NCBI RefSeq assembly: GCF_000429965.1
Contig: NZ_KE387007.1
Location: forward strand, 188,996 to 252,995
Source: Desulfogranum mediterraneum DSM 13871
GTDB lineage: Bacteria; Desulfobacterota; Desulfobulbia; Desulfobulbales; Desulfobulbaceae
Direction: 5' to 3'
Length of the DNA stretch: 64,000 nt
Of this stretch, positions 24,430 through 32,132 are shown piece after piece. Positions within the stretch are counted from its first letter, which is position 1. Each line of letters starts with the position of its first letter. A model generated the notes under the pieces. It saw nothing but the letters and a program-made list of their open reading frames with translations, searched no databases and had not been told where the DNA came from. A program made the translations under genes and the position numbers.

Positions 24430-26451
24430 TTAATATTCCCAGGTGATCTTGGCATAGACCGAGGGGCCGATCTCGATGGGGGCGGTAAAGGACTCGGAGA
24501 CAAACTCCACCCGTCGGCCGCCGATCAGGTTCTGACCCACCAGGGTCAGCTCCAGGCCCTCCCGGACGATCCAGCGGATGTTGGCGTCCAGGTTGAGATA
24601 GGCGTCGACCTCTTTTTCGTTGTTAAAGCTCAGGCTGGCCTCTTTGAGTTCGTCCACATAGCGCAGCCAGAGGTTGAGGTGGAGGCGCTCGCCGATGATG
24701 AAGTGGGTCCGTGCCGAGACCTGGTGACGGGGGCTGGAGTCTTCGTAGACCTCGTCAGGGGCGAATTGATAGTTTTGCTCGTCGGTCATGGCAAGCTGGA
24801 TAAAGCTGTAGCCCAGCTCCGTCTCCAGCCACAGGCTGGGGATCCATTTGGCGGTCAGCTCCAGGCCGTAGGCATCCCCCTCGATGGCGTTGCTGAACTG
24901 CAGATCCATGGTGCGGCTGGAGCCGTAGGACTGGAGATGGTCATAGTCGTTATAGAAGAGGGCCAGGTCCAGGGAGAACTCCTTGGCTGCGCAGTAACGG
25001 TAGCCCAGCTCATAGGCGATCAGCTCTTCGGATGTGAATTCAGGGTTGCCGACAATGGCCACCGGCACGGGAAAGGGGATGGTCGGCGGGGCCGGTGGAA
25101 TAACCTGGGTGACGATCCGTCCCCCCTCCTCCACCCTGGAGGGGGTGCGTACTGCCCGGGCAACCGAGGCCCAGAAGGTCTGGCTCTGGTCCGCCTTCCA
25201 GAGGGCCCGGATATTGGGCTGGACTTCGAAGCCGGTGTAGTCGTTATGCTCCAGTTTGGAGCCGATGGTCAGCCAGAAGGTCTCTCTCACCAGCTCGATT
25301 TCATCCTGGAGAAAGCCGCTGAAGAGTTGGATGGTTCGGGAGTCCGGGGTCAGCGAGACCTGGAAGGTGTTGTCAAATTCATCCTGGATATTCCGGTAGC
25401 CCAGGCCCCAGATCAGGTCGTGGCGTTCCCCTACCTGAAGGTGGTGGCTCAGGTCAAAGTCCAGGGTCTGGTGGGTCTGCTCCATGTAGATCTCGTCCCG
25501 GTTGGTGTAGTCATAGTAGAGCTGGGTGGTCAGTTTGTTGTTTTCCGAGAAGTGATGCTGCCAGCGGCCCAGGAGGTTGTGGCCGCTGGAGCTGAACTGG
25601 TCGTGGACCACGCTCTGGTAGGGAGGGTATGGGGTGGTGTAGGGGGAGACCAGCTGGTTGTTCTCGTTGGCAATGAGGTCGCCCTGTAGGGTCCAGGAGT
25701 CGTCCAGGCCGAGATCGCCGTCCAGGCGAAAACCGCCGCTGGCAGTGTGCCAGTTATCCTCGGCATCTGTCTGATCCGCACCAAACTGATAGGATGCCTG
25801 GTCATGGCGATGGAGGTAGAAGCGGCCATAGGTGTCCTCGTTGAGCTGGTTGCCGTAGCGGGCCGTGCCCATGAAGCGGTCATGGCTGCCTGCAGCGCCG
25901 CTGAGCAGCACCCCCTGGGTATCGGAGGCCTGTTTGGTGATGATGTTGATGATCCCGTTGACCGCATTGGCGCCCCAGAGGGTGGCGCCGGGGCCGCGGA
26001 TCACCTCGATTCGTTCTACATCCTCCAGGACCACGGTTTGCATATCCCAGTAGACCCCGGAAAAGGAGGGGGTGTAGACGCTGCGGCCATCGATCTGGAC
26101 CAGCAGCTTGTTGGCAAAGGTGGAGTTGAAGCCGCGGGAGCTGATGGCCCACTTGGAGGAGCTGATCCGGGCGACCTGGATGCCCGGGACCAGCCGCAGG
26201 GCCTCTGGGATCGAGGTGGCCCCGGAGTTGCGGATGGCCTCCTGGTCGATGACATAGGCGGCGGCCGGCACCTCGTTCAGGTTCTGGACCTTGCGGCCCG
26301 CCGAGGTGATCTGGATCTGCATCAGGGATTCCAGGTCCAGGTCCAGGACATCCTCGGCGCTGCTTCCCTGTGCCGTTGTTACAGACAGGGTCATGAACAA
26401 GGTATAGACGAAAAGGTGTTTCAGGGGAAAAAGTTTGGAAATCTGAACCAT
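24430..26451 (-). CDS. TonB-dependent outer-membrane receptor
   Basis: A 673-aa protein with a signal peptide and a plug domain (residues 60-180: EALRLVPGIQVARISS, SSRGFNSTFANKLLVQIDGR, VERIEVIRGPGATLWGANAV). A 22-strand-type barrel follows, ending in the aromatic VYAKITWEY. The N-terminus resembles receptors named for sugar or cobalamin uptake, but the ligand cannot be read from sequence. It is followed after 9 bp by YfiR and then the hybrid kinase, so it may sense a ligand rather than only import it (inference). Confidence 0.93.
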   Translation of the reverse strand: MVQISKLFPLKHLFVYTLFMTLSVTTAQGSSAEDVLDLDLESLMQIQITSAGRKVQNLNEVPAAAYVIDQEAIRNSGATSIPEALRLVPGIQVARISSSKWAISSRGFNSTFANKLLVQIDGRSVYTPSFSGVYWDMQTVVLEDVERIEVIRGPGATLWGANAVNGIINIITKQASDTQGVLLSGAAGSHDRFMGTARYGNQLNEDTYGRFYLHRHDQASYQFGADQTDAEDNWHTASGGFRLDGDLGLDDSWTLQGDLIANENNQLVSPYTTPYPPYQSVVHDQFSSSGHNLLGRWQHHFSENNKLTTQLYYDYTNRDEIYMEQTHQTLDFDLSHHLQVGERHDLIWGLGYRNIQDEFDNTFQVSLTPDSRTIQLFSGFLQDEIELVRETFWLTIGSKLEHNDYTGFEVQPNIRALWKADQSQTFWASVARAVRTPSRVEEGGRIVTQVIPPAPPTIPFPVPVAIVGNPEFTSEELIAYELGYRYCAAKEFSLDLALFYNDYDHLQSYGSSRTMDLQFSNAIEGDAYGLELTAKWIPSLWLETELGYSFIQLAMTDEQNYQFAPDEVYEDSSPRHQVSARTHFIIGERLHLNLWLRYVDELKEASLSFNNEKEVDAYLNLDANIRWIVREGLELTLVGQNLIGGRRVEFVSESFTAPIEIGPSVYAKITWEY

Positions 26452-26510
26452 TTTTTTTCCTTGGGCATTGATTGCTGCCGTTGGCAGGAAGGAGGAAAGA
26501 TATTTCTTAG

Positions 26511-26539
26511 AGTATATAGGGGCAAAAAAGTAAAATCAA
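26511..26539 (-). promoter_or_regulatory. Sigma70 promoter for the TonB receptor-YfiR-kinase operon
   Basis: Read on the minus strand: TTGATT, 17-bp spacer, TATACT. It lies 60-88 bp before the receptor start. From here to 26839 I see no gene. Confidence 0.75.
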
Positions 26540-26839
26540 ATGATCGCCCTTTATTAACCAGGAATGACAGCCTCTCCGGCTGGAAAGGGAGCAGGTTGGT
26601 GCCGGTCTTGGTGAGTTGGTTTTGCGGCGCAGCTCTTTACGCTGAAAGCTGATGGTGGCCAGGGAGACCTCGCTCTCCTGGGGGCTAAGCAGGAGATTTA
26701 AGGAGGAGAGGCGCTGGAGAAAGGGGGTGGTGATATCTTTGAGGTGCTTGGCGGCAGTGTCAAGGTGGGGGCATCGATTGAGGGCCGACTTTAGGGGGGG
26801 CAGGGAAATCGGCAGCTGGGTGACCGGGTGGGAGCTTTT

Positions 26840-27580
26840 CTACCAGAGCTGCCAGCTCCCTGTAGCCGCGATGTAGCCGGCCAGACTGATGTTGGTGATG
26901 CCGTGGGCGATGATGCAGGCCAGCAGATCTCTTTGGCGAATGAGCAGCCAGGCCATCAGCAGGCCGTAGGCAATGGCAGCCGGCCACTCCTGGCTGGCAT
27001 GGCCGCTCACGAAGACCAGGGTCGAGATGGCGACCGCCATCCAGGACCACTGGCCGGGTTTGACCTGGTCGATGGAGCGGTTGTGGAGTGCCTCCTGAAG
27101 AGGGGCCTCCAGACCCTGTCGGCGGCATTGGTCCCACTGCAGGGCCATCCTGAAGGCGAAGCCATGGATCATAAGCTCTTCAAACACCGGCACCAGCAGT
27201 CCTGCCGCCGAGAGGCGGAGCAGGAATCCCGTGGACGTCCAGGGGGCGGCGCTTGCAGCATCAGTGAAGGGCAGCAGGCAGAGGATCCAGAGTGCACATC
27301 CTGCCAGGCCGGTGAGGGTGCCGATAAGCAGCGAGGAGGAGATGCTCTTCTTCTGAACAAGGGGGATATACCAGCGCCAGCCCCAGGCCAGCAGGGCCGT
27401 GGTGATGACTATACGGAGCAGGTAGTTGAGCTCAATCGGGATGGTCTCTGCCAGGGTTGAGCTGATCAGGACATAGGCCAGGTAAGGGGCGATATAGGGC
27501 AGCAGCAGGCGCTGGTTGGTCGTCATCCCGGTGCCGGGCGCTTGCTCCGCACGGGGCTGCTTACTCGTCTGGCGCATCAT
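26840..27580 (-). CDS. CPBP-family (CAAX-protease-like) membrane protein
   Basis: About 246 aa with seven or eight hydrophobic helices. The family motif is FEELMIHGFAFR (EE with a distant Arg) and a second site FVSGHASQEWP, then LACIIAHGITN. This layout fits the CPBP intramembrane protease family. The subgroup called CAAX prenyl protease-related is common in PEP-CTERM genomes, and a PEP-CTERM protein is in this window, but membership is not proven. I chose the ATG at 27580, which overlaps the upstream gene's end. ATG 27526 (MTTNQ) is also possible. Confidence 0.78.
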   Translation of the reverse strand: MMRQTSKQPRAEQAPGTGMTTNQRLLLPYIAPYLAYVLISSTLAETIPIELNYLLRIVITTALLAWGWRWYIPLVQKKSISSSLLIGTLTGLAGCALWILCLLPFTDAASAAPWTSTGFLLRLSAAGLLVPVFEELMIHGFAFRMALQWDQCRRQGLEAPLQEALHNRSIDQVKPGQWSWMAVAISTLVFVSGHASQEWPAAIAYGLLMAWLLIRQRDLLACIIAHGITNISLAGYIAATGSWQLW

Positions 27581-27821
27581 GCCCGCCCCGCTCTTTTTCT
27601 CGGCGAGCCTGTTGCTCCTGCTTCCGGGTGCGGTAAAAGTCAATCAGAGCCCAGGGGAGCAGGACGGCGCTGGCGATACGGTTAAAGAGCAGGTGCTCCT
27701 GCATCTCGGGTGCACTGCTTAACCAGCCGTCATAAAAGCACCAGAGGCCAAAGCAGGCCAGGATAAAGGGAAAGACATAGGGGCTGATTTCCGGTGGTTG
27801 TTTCTTTTGCTCTTTGGCCAT
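27561..27821 (-). CDS. Small two-helix membrane protein, unknown
   Basis: An 86-aa protein with hydrophobic segments at about 15-34 (VFPFILACFGLWCFYDGWL) and 46-62, and a charged C-terminal tail (RTRKQEQQARREKERGG). It overlaps the CPBP-family gene, so translation may be coupled. No function known. Confidence 0.65.
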   Translation of the reverse strand: MAKEQKKQPPEISPYVFPFILACFGLWCFYDGWLSSAPEMQEHLLFNRIASAVLLPWALIDFYRTRKQEQQARREKERGGHDAPDE

Positions 27822-28083
27822 GGCAGGGTGCTGTGGGTCAGGTTTGTGGGAGATTGGGCGGCTCTTGTCTCAGCTGCAGAGTGCGGGGGAGCTTTCGGTT
27901 CCGGTTTTCTTTTCCGGCTCACTGGCCTTGCCCCTGGTCCGGGTCATGAACCCCTCTGCAGCGGATCGATATTGTGGGAAAAAAAGTCGATGTTTAAATT
28001 TTTAGTAGTATCTATGCTACAATAGCAATGACTGTTCGGCAATGTAGAAAGGCTGTTTTTCCAGAATCTGTTCTAAAAAAGGT

Positions 28084-31029
28084 ATGGTTTTTATGCGCCT
28101 GTTTCCTCGGCCTGCCTCTGTTCGCCTTCATTTGGTGATCGCCTCGCTGTTTGTCGGCTTGATCACGCTCTTTGGCAGTGGTCTGGCCTGGTATAACTAC
28201 CAGGCAACCTCGCGGCTGTTGGTGAGCGCTGCCAACGAGATGTTCTCCCAGATCAGCCGGGAGTTAAGCCTCGATTACCTGGGGAGCTATAAACCGGTAG
28301 CCACTGCGGTGATCGTGGTGAGCGCCACCGGGGTCGTCCATGCCGTGGACCTTGAGGAGCGCCTGCGTTATTTGCCGATGTTTCAGGCGGCCCTCCAGGA
28401 GGCCCCCCATCTCTCCGGTCTGCAGGTGGGCTACGGTGATGGTGGCTACTTCATCGTCCGTCCCTTGAGCCGCGACTATCTGCGCTCCAGGTTCGATGCG
28501 CCTCCGGGAGCCGCCTTGGTGGTGGATCAGGTAGAGCTTGAGGCGGATGGTAAGCGCTATCTGCGTCGATTCTGGTTCTCTGAAGGCTTGGAGGAGGTCG
28601 GCAGGGCAGCCCCGGAAGAGACCGGCTATGACCCCAGGCTGCGCCCCTGGTACACCCAGGCCATTGCCGAGAGCCGGGTGATCGGTACTGCTCCCTATCT
28701 GTTTCGTTTCATCGGCCGGCTGGGCTTCACCGTAGCCCGGCGTTCGCCGCTCTCCCGGGCCGTGGTGGCCGGTGATGTCACCCTGATGCAGCTTTCAGAA
28801 ACCCTGGCCAGCCACCGGATAACCCGGCGCTCTGAACTCGCACTGCTCTCGGAACAGGGGCAGGTGGTTGCCTACCACGATGGCTCCCGACTGGTCAGGC
28901 GGGTCAAGGGGCAGGAGCCGCAACTCTCCAGCCTCAGAGAGCTCGATAGCGGGGTGCTCTCCTACGTGGCTGAAACGGTCCCCTTCCGTGATGGGGTGGT
29001 CGATTTTCGCTACAAAGGGGAGTCCTGGTTGGGGGCGGTCCGTGAGCTGGATAATCTTCTGAAAGAGTCTGGCTATTTCTTGGTGATGCTCTCTCCGAAA
29101 AGGGAGCTGTTGGCACAGGCGGTGACCATTCAGCTCAGGGCAGCCTTGATTGCCCTGGTGCTGATCCTGGCAGCCGTGGTGCTGACCTGGCTGTTGGCCC
29201 GGAGGATTGCGACCTCTCTGCAGGGGCTTGTTGAGGCGGCGGAGCGGGTCAGTCGTTTCGATTTTTCCACCGCGGTGAGCAATGGCACTCCCATCCGGGA
29301 GGTGCAGGAGTTGAGCCGGGCCATGGGGATGATGCAGGCCACCATCGGCCAGTTTACCCGGCTGATCGATTCCCTGGCCGGTGAAGGGGACTTTGATGCG
29401 CTCCTGGCCACGGTCACCGCCGAAACCATGCAGATCTGTGGTGCCGATGCAGCCGTGGCCTACCTGGTGGATGAGTCGACTGATCGGCTGACCCCGGCCG
29501 TGGTCAAGAGTCGGCGGCTTCAGGGGCTGGAGGTGGCCGGCCTCGGGGAGGTCCCTGTTGCCGCTGGCTCGCCCCTGGCGCGTGCCCTGCTCAGCGGTAC
29601 AATGGAGGAGATCAGGGTTACCGCCAGAGACGGGGCAGGGTTTGCCGACCTCTTGCAACTGCTTGGTCATGAGGCCCTGACCCTCTCTGTTATCCCCCTG
29701 CATAACCGTTCAGGCGAAGCCGTCGGTGTCCTGGTCATGATCCATGAGCAGGCCCATGCCGCAGTCGGACCCGGGGCGGTCGACTACTCCTCCTTTGTAG
29801 AGGCTATCTCCGGTTTTGCGGCCGTGACCCTGGAGAGCAGGAAGATGCTGAAGATGCAGAAGCAGCTGCTGGAATCCTTTATCCAGGTGCTTGCCGGCGC
29901 CATCGATGCCAAGTCCCCCTATACCGGGGGCCACTGCCAGCGGGTGCCGGTGCTGGTAAAGATGCTGGCCCGTAAGGCCTGTGAGAGCCGGGAGGGGAGC
30001 TTTGCTGATTTTCGTCTGGATGGGCAACAGTGGGAGGCCCTCCATATCGCTGCCTGGCTCCACGACTGCGGTAAGGTGACCACCCCTGAATACGTGGTGG
30101 ATAAGGCCACCAAGCTGGAGACCATCTATGATCGCATCCATGAGGTCAGGATGCGCTTTGAGGTTCTTAAACGGGATGCCCAGCTGGCCTACTGGCAGGA
30201 ACTGTACCAGGGTGGTGAGCAAGGGCTCCTGGAGAGGCAGCTGGAGCGGCAGTGGCAACGACTGGATGAAGAGTTTGCCTTTGTGGCCCGCTGCAACCTG
30301 GGGGGAGAGTGGCTCTCCTCGGAGCATCTTGAGCGCTTGACCCGGATCGGGGCCCGGACCTGGCAACGGACCATCGATGATTGCCAGGGGTTGGGCTGGG
30401 AAGAGCTGGAGCGGCTCCAGGCTGTCTCCAGCGGAGAGCTGCCGGTGACCGAGTTTCTCCTGGCTGACAAGGAGGAGCATCTCATCCCGCGGAGCGGCTC
30501 CGCCCAAGCCGAGCAGGGAGGCGCGCATGGCTTTTGCCTGGAGACCCCTAAGTATCTCTATAATAGAGGAGAGCTTTATAACCTCTCGGTGCGGCGGGGC
30601 ACCTTGAGTCCTGAGGAGCGCTATCAGATCAACGATCATATCGTCCAGACCATCATCATGCTGGACAAGCTGCCCTATCCCAGGCACCTTCAGGCGGTTC
30701 CCGAGATAGCCGGCGGCCATCACGAGAAGATGGACGGCAGCGGGTATCCCCGGGGCTTGAAGGGGGCAGAGCTCTCGCTTCCTGCCAGGATGATGGTCAT
30801 TGCCGATGTCTTCGAGGCCCTCACCGCCTCGGACCGACCGTACAAGAAGGCGAAAACCCTGGCCCAGGCCCTGGCCATCATGGAGGTCATGGTTCAGGAG
30901 CACCATCTGGATGGAGAACTGTTTGCGCTCTTTGTCTCCAGTGGGGCCTGTCTGGAGTATGCCCTTGAGTATCTTCTGCCTGAGCAGTTGGCTGGTTTTG
31001 AGCTGGACTGTCAGAGGGGGGGGGACTGA
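28084..31029 (+). CDS. HD-GYP c-di-GMP phosphodiesterase with Cache, HAMP and GAF domains
   Basis: A 981-aa inner-membrane protein. A helix at about 18-38 and one at about 350-370 enclose a Cache sensor domain with DPRLRPWYTQA and GTAPYL. HAMP, GAF (about 430-590) and HD-GYP follow. The HD motif is WLHDCGKVTTPEYVVDKATK and the GYP motif is HHEKMDGSGYPRG. Between them lies an insert of roughly 170 residues, found in one HD-GYP subgroup. The metal ligands look intact, so it should degrade c-di-GMP and could lower LapD occupancy (inference). The start may be ATG 28084 or 28093. Confidence 0.92.
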   Translation: MVFMRLFPRPASVRLHLVIASLFVGLITLFGSGLAWYNYQATSRLLVSAANEMFSQISRELSLDYLGSYKPVATAVIVVSATGVVHAVDLEERLRYLPMFQAALQEAPHLSGLQVGYGDGGYFIVRPLSRDYLRSRFDAPPGAALVVDQVELEADGKRYLRRFWFSEGLEEVGRAAPEETGYDPRLRPWYTQAIAESRVIGTAPYLFRFIGRLGFTVARRSPLSRAVVAGDVTLMQLSETLASHRITRRSELALLSEQGQVVAYHDGSRLVRRVKGQEPQLSSLRELDSGVLSYVAETVPFRDGVVDFRYKGESWLGAVRELDNLLKESGYFLVMLSPKRELLAQAVTIQLRAALIALVLILAAVVLTWLLARRIATSLQGLVEAAERVSRFDFSTAVSNGTPIREVQELSRAMGMMQATIGQFTRLIDSLAGEGDFDALLATVTAETMQICGADAAVAYLVDESTDRLTPAVVKSRRLQGLEVAGLGEVPVAAGSPLARALLSGTMEEIRVTARDGAGFADLLQLLGHEALTLSVIPLHNRSGEAVGVLVMIHEQAHAAVGPGAVDYSSFVEAISGFAAVTLESRKMLKMQKQLLESFIQVLAGAIDAKSPYTGGHCQRVPVLVKMLARKACESREGSFADFRLDGQQWEALHIAAWLHDCGKVTTPEYVVDKATKLETIYDRIHEVRMRFEVLKRDAQLAYWQELYQGGEQGLLERQLERQWQRLDEEFAFVARCNLGGEWLSSEHLERLTRIGARTWQRTIDDCQGLGWEELERLQAVSSGELPVTEFLLADKEEHLIPRSGSAQAEQGGAHGFCLETPKYLYNRGELYNLSVRRGTLSPEERYQINDHIVQTIIMLDKLPYPRHLQAVPEIAGGHHEKMDGSGYPRGLKGAELSLPARMMVIADVFEALTASDRPYKKAKTLAQALAIMEVMVQEHHLDGELFALFVSSGACLEYALEYLLPEQLAGFELDCQRGGD

Positions 31030-31080
31030 AGAGGGGGCAGAGGACCGCTTTGGGGGGAGGGCCCTCTGCCGGAGGAGCGT

Positions 31081-31383
31081 TTATCGCTGGACCGGAACCG
31101 GCTTCTTCTCATGGTTGATGTATTTGACAAATACCGGGAAGGCTACAAAGAAGGCCACGCAGATCAGGTATTCGATGCCCTTGATATGGGAGTAGTAGTC
31201 CACCAGGGTATGGATGGGATTCATCATCCCTGTGGCGACCATGTATTGACGCATTAACTCCCCGACCTGCCAGTCGACCTGATTCAGGGCGCCGATAAAG
31301 GCTGCAGTGACCCAGATCAGGACCATGGCGCTGAGGGTAAGGATGATGCCGGTGGTGACTTTTTTGTTTGCCTGAGCGTTCAT
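31081..31383 (-). CDS. Small two-helix membrane protein, second gene of a sigma54 unit
   Basis: A 100-aa protein with helices at about 10-31 (GIILTLSAMVLIWVTAAFIG) and 71-88. The start at 31383 has an AGGAG site. It follows the 64-aa gene by 47 bp and shares its sigma54 promoter. The middle (QVGELMRQYMVATGMMNP) is amphipathic. No family recognised. Its position next to a quinol-oxidoreductase locus suggests a small accessory subunit, but this is only a guess. Confidence 0.75.
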   Translation of the reverse strand: MNAQANKKVTTGIILTLSAMVLIWVTAAFIGALNQVDWQVGELMRQYMVATGMMNPIHTLVDYYSHIKGIEYLICVAFFVAFPVFVKYINHEKKPVPVQR

Positions 31384-31430
31384 TGAATCTTCTCCTGTTC
31401 GTACTGTTGTATGTTGGTACTTTTTCTCTA

Positions 31431-31625
31431 TTATCCGAAAATTGTTGTGATGTATCCCTTGATCATGTTGCCGGCGCCGCTGTTGGCCAGGCCTGCTGCC
31501 AGGCAGACGAATGACCAGATGCTGACCAAAGAGGCCATGGTTATGATGGCGATTAAGGAGAACTTTGAAGTTTCCTGGGAGATGTCTGTGTTGGTCGTTT
31601 CTTTTTTCAATACTTGAGTGGTCAT
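31431..31625 (-). CDS. 64-aa single-helix membrane protein, sigma54-controlled
   Basis: One hydrophobic helix at about 24-46 (LIAIITMASLVSIWSFVCLA) with a short polar N-terminus and a GLANSGAG stretch after it. A strong AGGAGGAGA site precedes the ATG. This pattern (SxWSFxCLxxGLAxSG) reminds me of the tiny HmcD-like subunits of quinol/cytochrome complexes, at low confidence. It is the first gene behind the -24/-12 promoter at 31681-31695. Confidence 0.72.
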   Translation of the reverse strand: MTTQVLKKETTNTDISQETSKFSLIAIITMASLVSIWSFVCLAAGLANSGAGNMIKGYITTIFG

Positions 31626-31680
31626 GGTCTCCTCCTTTCCTGGTCAACTGTAGTGGTGTGCTCTGTTTGCCTTTGTAATT

Positions 31681-31695
31681 GCATCTGTGGTGCCA
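31681..31695 (-). promoter_or_regulatory. Sigma54 (-24/-12) promoter
   Basis: On the minus strand: TGGCAC-CACAG-ATGC, with GG and GC at the correct 10-bp separation. It lies 56 bp upstream of the 64-aa gene. A cluster of AAGTGTTGCA-type boxes is 120-200 bp further upstream. Confidence 0.83.
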
Positions 31696-31813
31696 GAATG
31701 TTTTCGGGACGGATAAAAGGCGGCTTTTCTTTTAAGTCTTTGTTTTTAGAGGTGATTTTTCCAGGCTGCTGCCAACCTGGAGGGATTTATGCTCCTGCCA
31801 CATTACTGTGGCT

Positions 31814-31883
31814 TGCAACACTGTTGCCCGCAGATGTGTTGCAATGTGTGGGATTGAAGTCGGTGTAGCGCAGAAGTGTTGCA
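31814..31883. promoter_or_regulatory. Enhancer-like cluster of GTGTTGCA boxes
   Basis: Three boxes: TGCAACACT (31814-31822, inverted), ATGTGTTGCA (31834-31843) and AAGTGTTGCA (31874-31883). The same box occurs in pairs before ftsH and over the kinase promoter. The spacing to the sigma54 promoter is right for an NtrC-type activator. The remainder of 31884-32132 shows no gene. Confidence 0.75.
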
Positions 31884-32132
31884 GGTTCGGTATCGGGCTT
31901 TGCCAAGGCAGGAGGATCGGGGATGGCGGCAGAGGTGTTTGAAGAGATTCTTCTTTTGGTCTCGGTCAATGGATACAGTTATATCCCTTGAATATCAGTT
32001 GGATAGATAAGGTGGATTGTTCCCCCTGTCTTGGCCTTGAGCGAAAGATCTCCCCCTTCAAGCTGTCCTCCTGCCGACCGGATCGGGACGGCTGGAGTCA
32101 TCCCCGGCTAGGTTTATCTGGCCAGGGTGTGG

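Noticed and set aside
24016..25689. 557-codon plus-strand frame over the TonB receptor
   Set aside because: Shadow of the receptor and YfiR genes. No motif, no ribosome site.
26540..26839. Possible cobalamin or other riboswitch upstream of the TonB receptor
   Set aside because: I see no B12-box or other known aptamer core, only a plain sigma70 promoter.
31030..31080. Hairpin GGCAGAGG/CCTCTGCC between convergent genes
   Set aside because: The stem exists but there is no T-run on either strand, so I do not call a rho-independent terminator.
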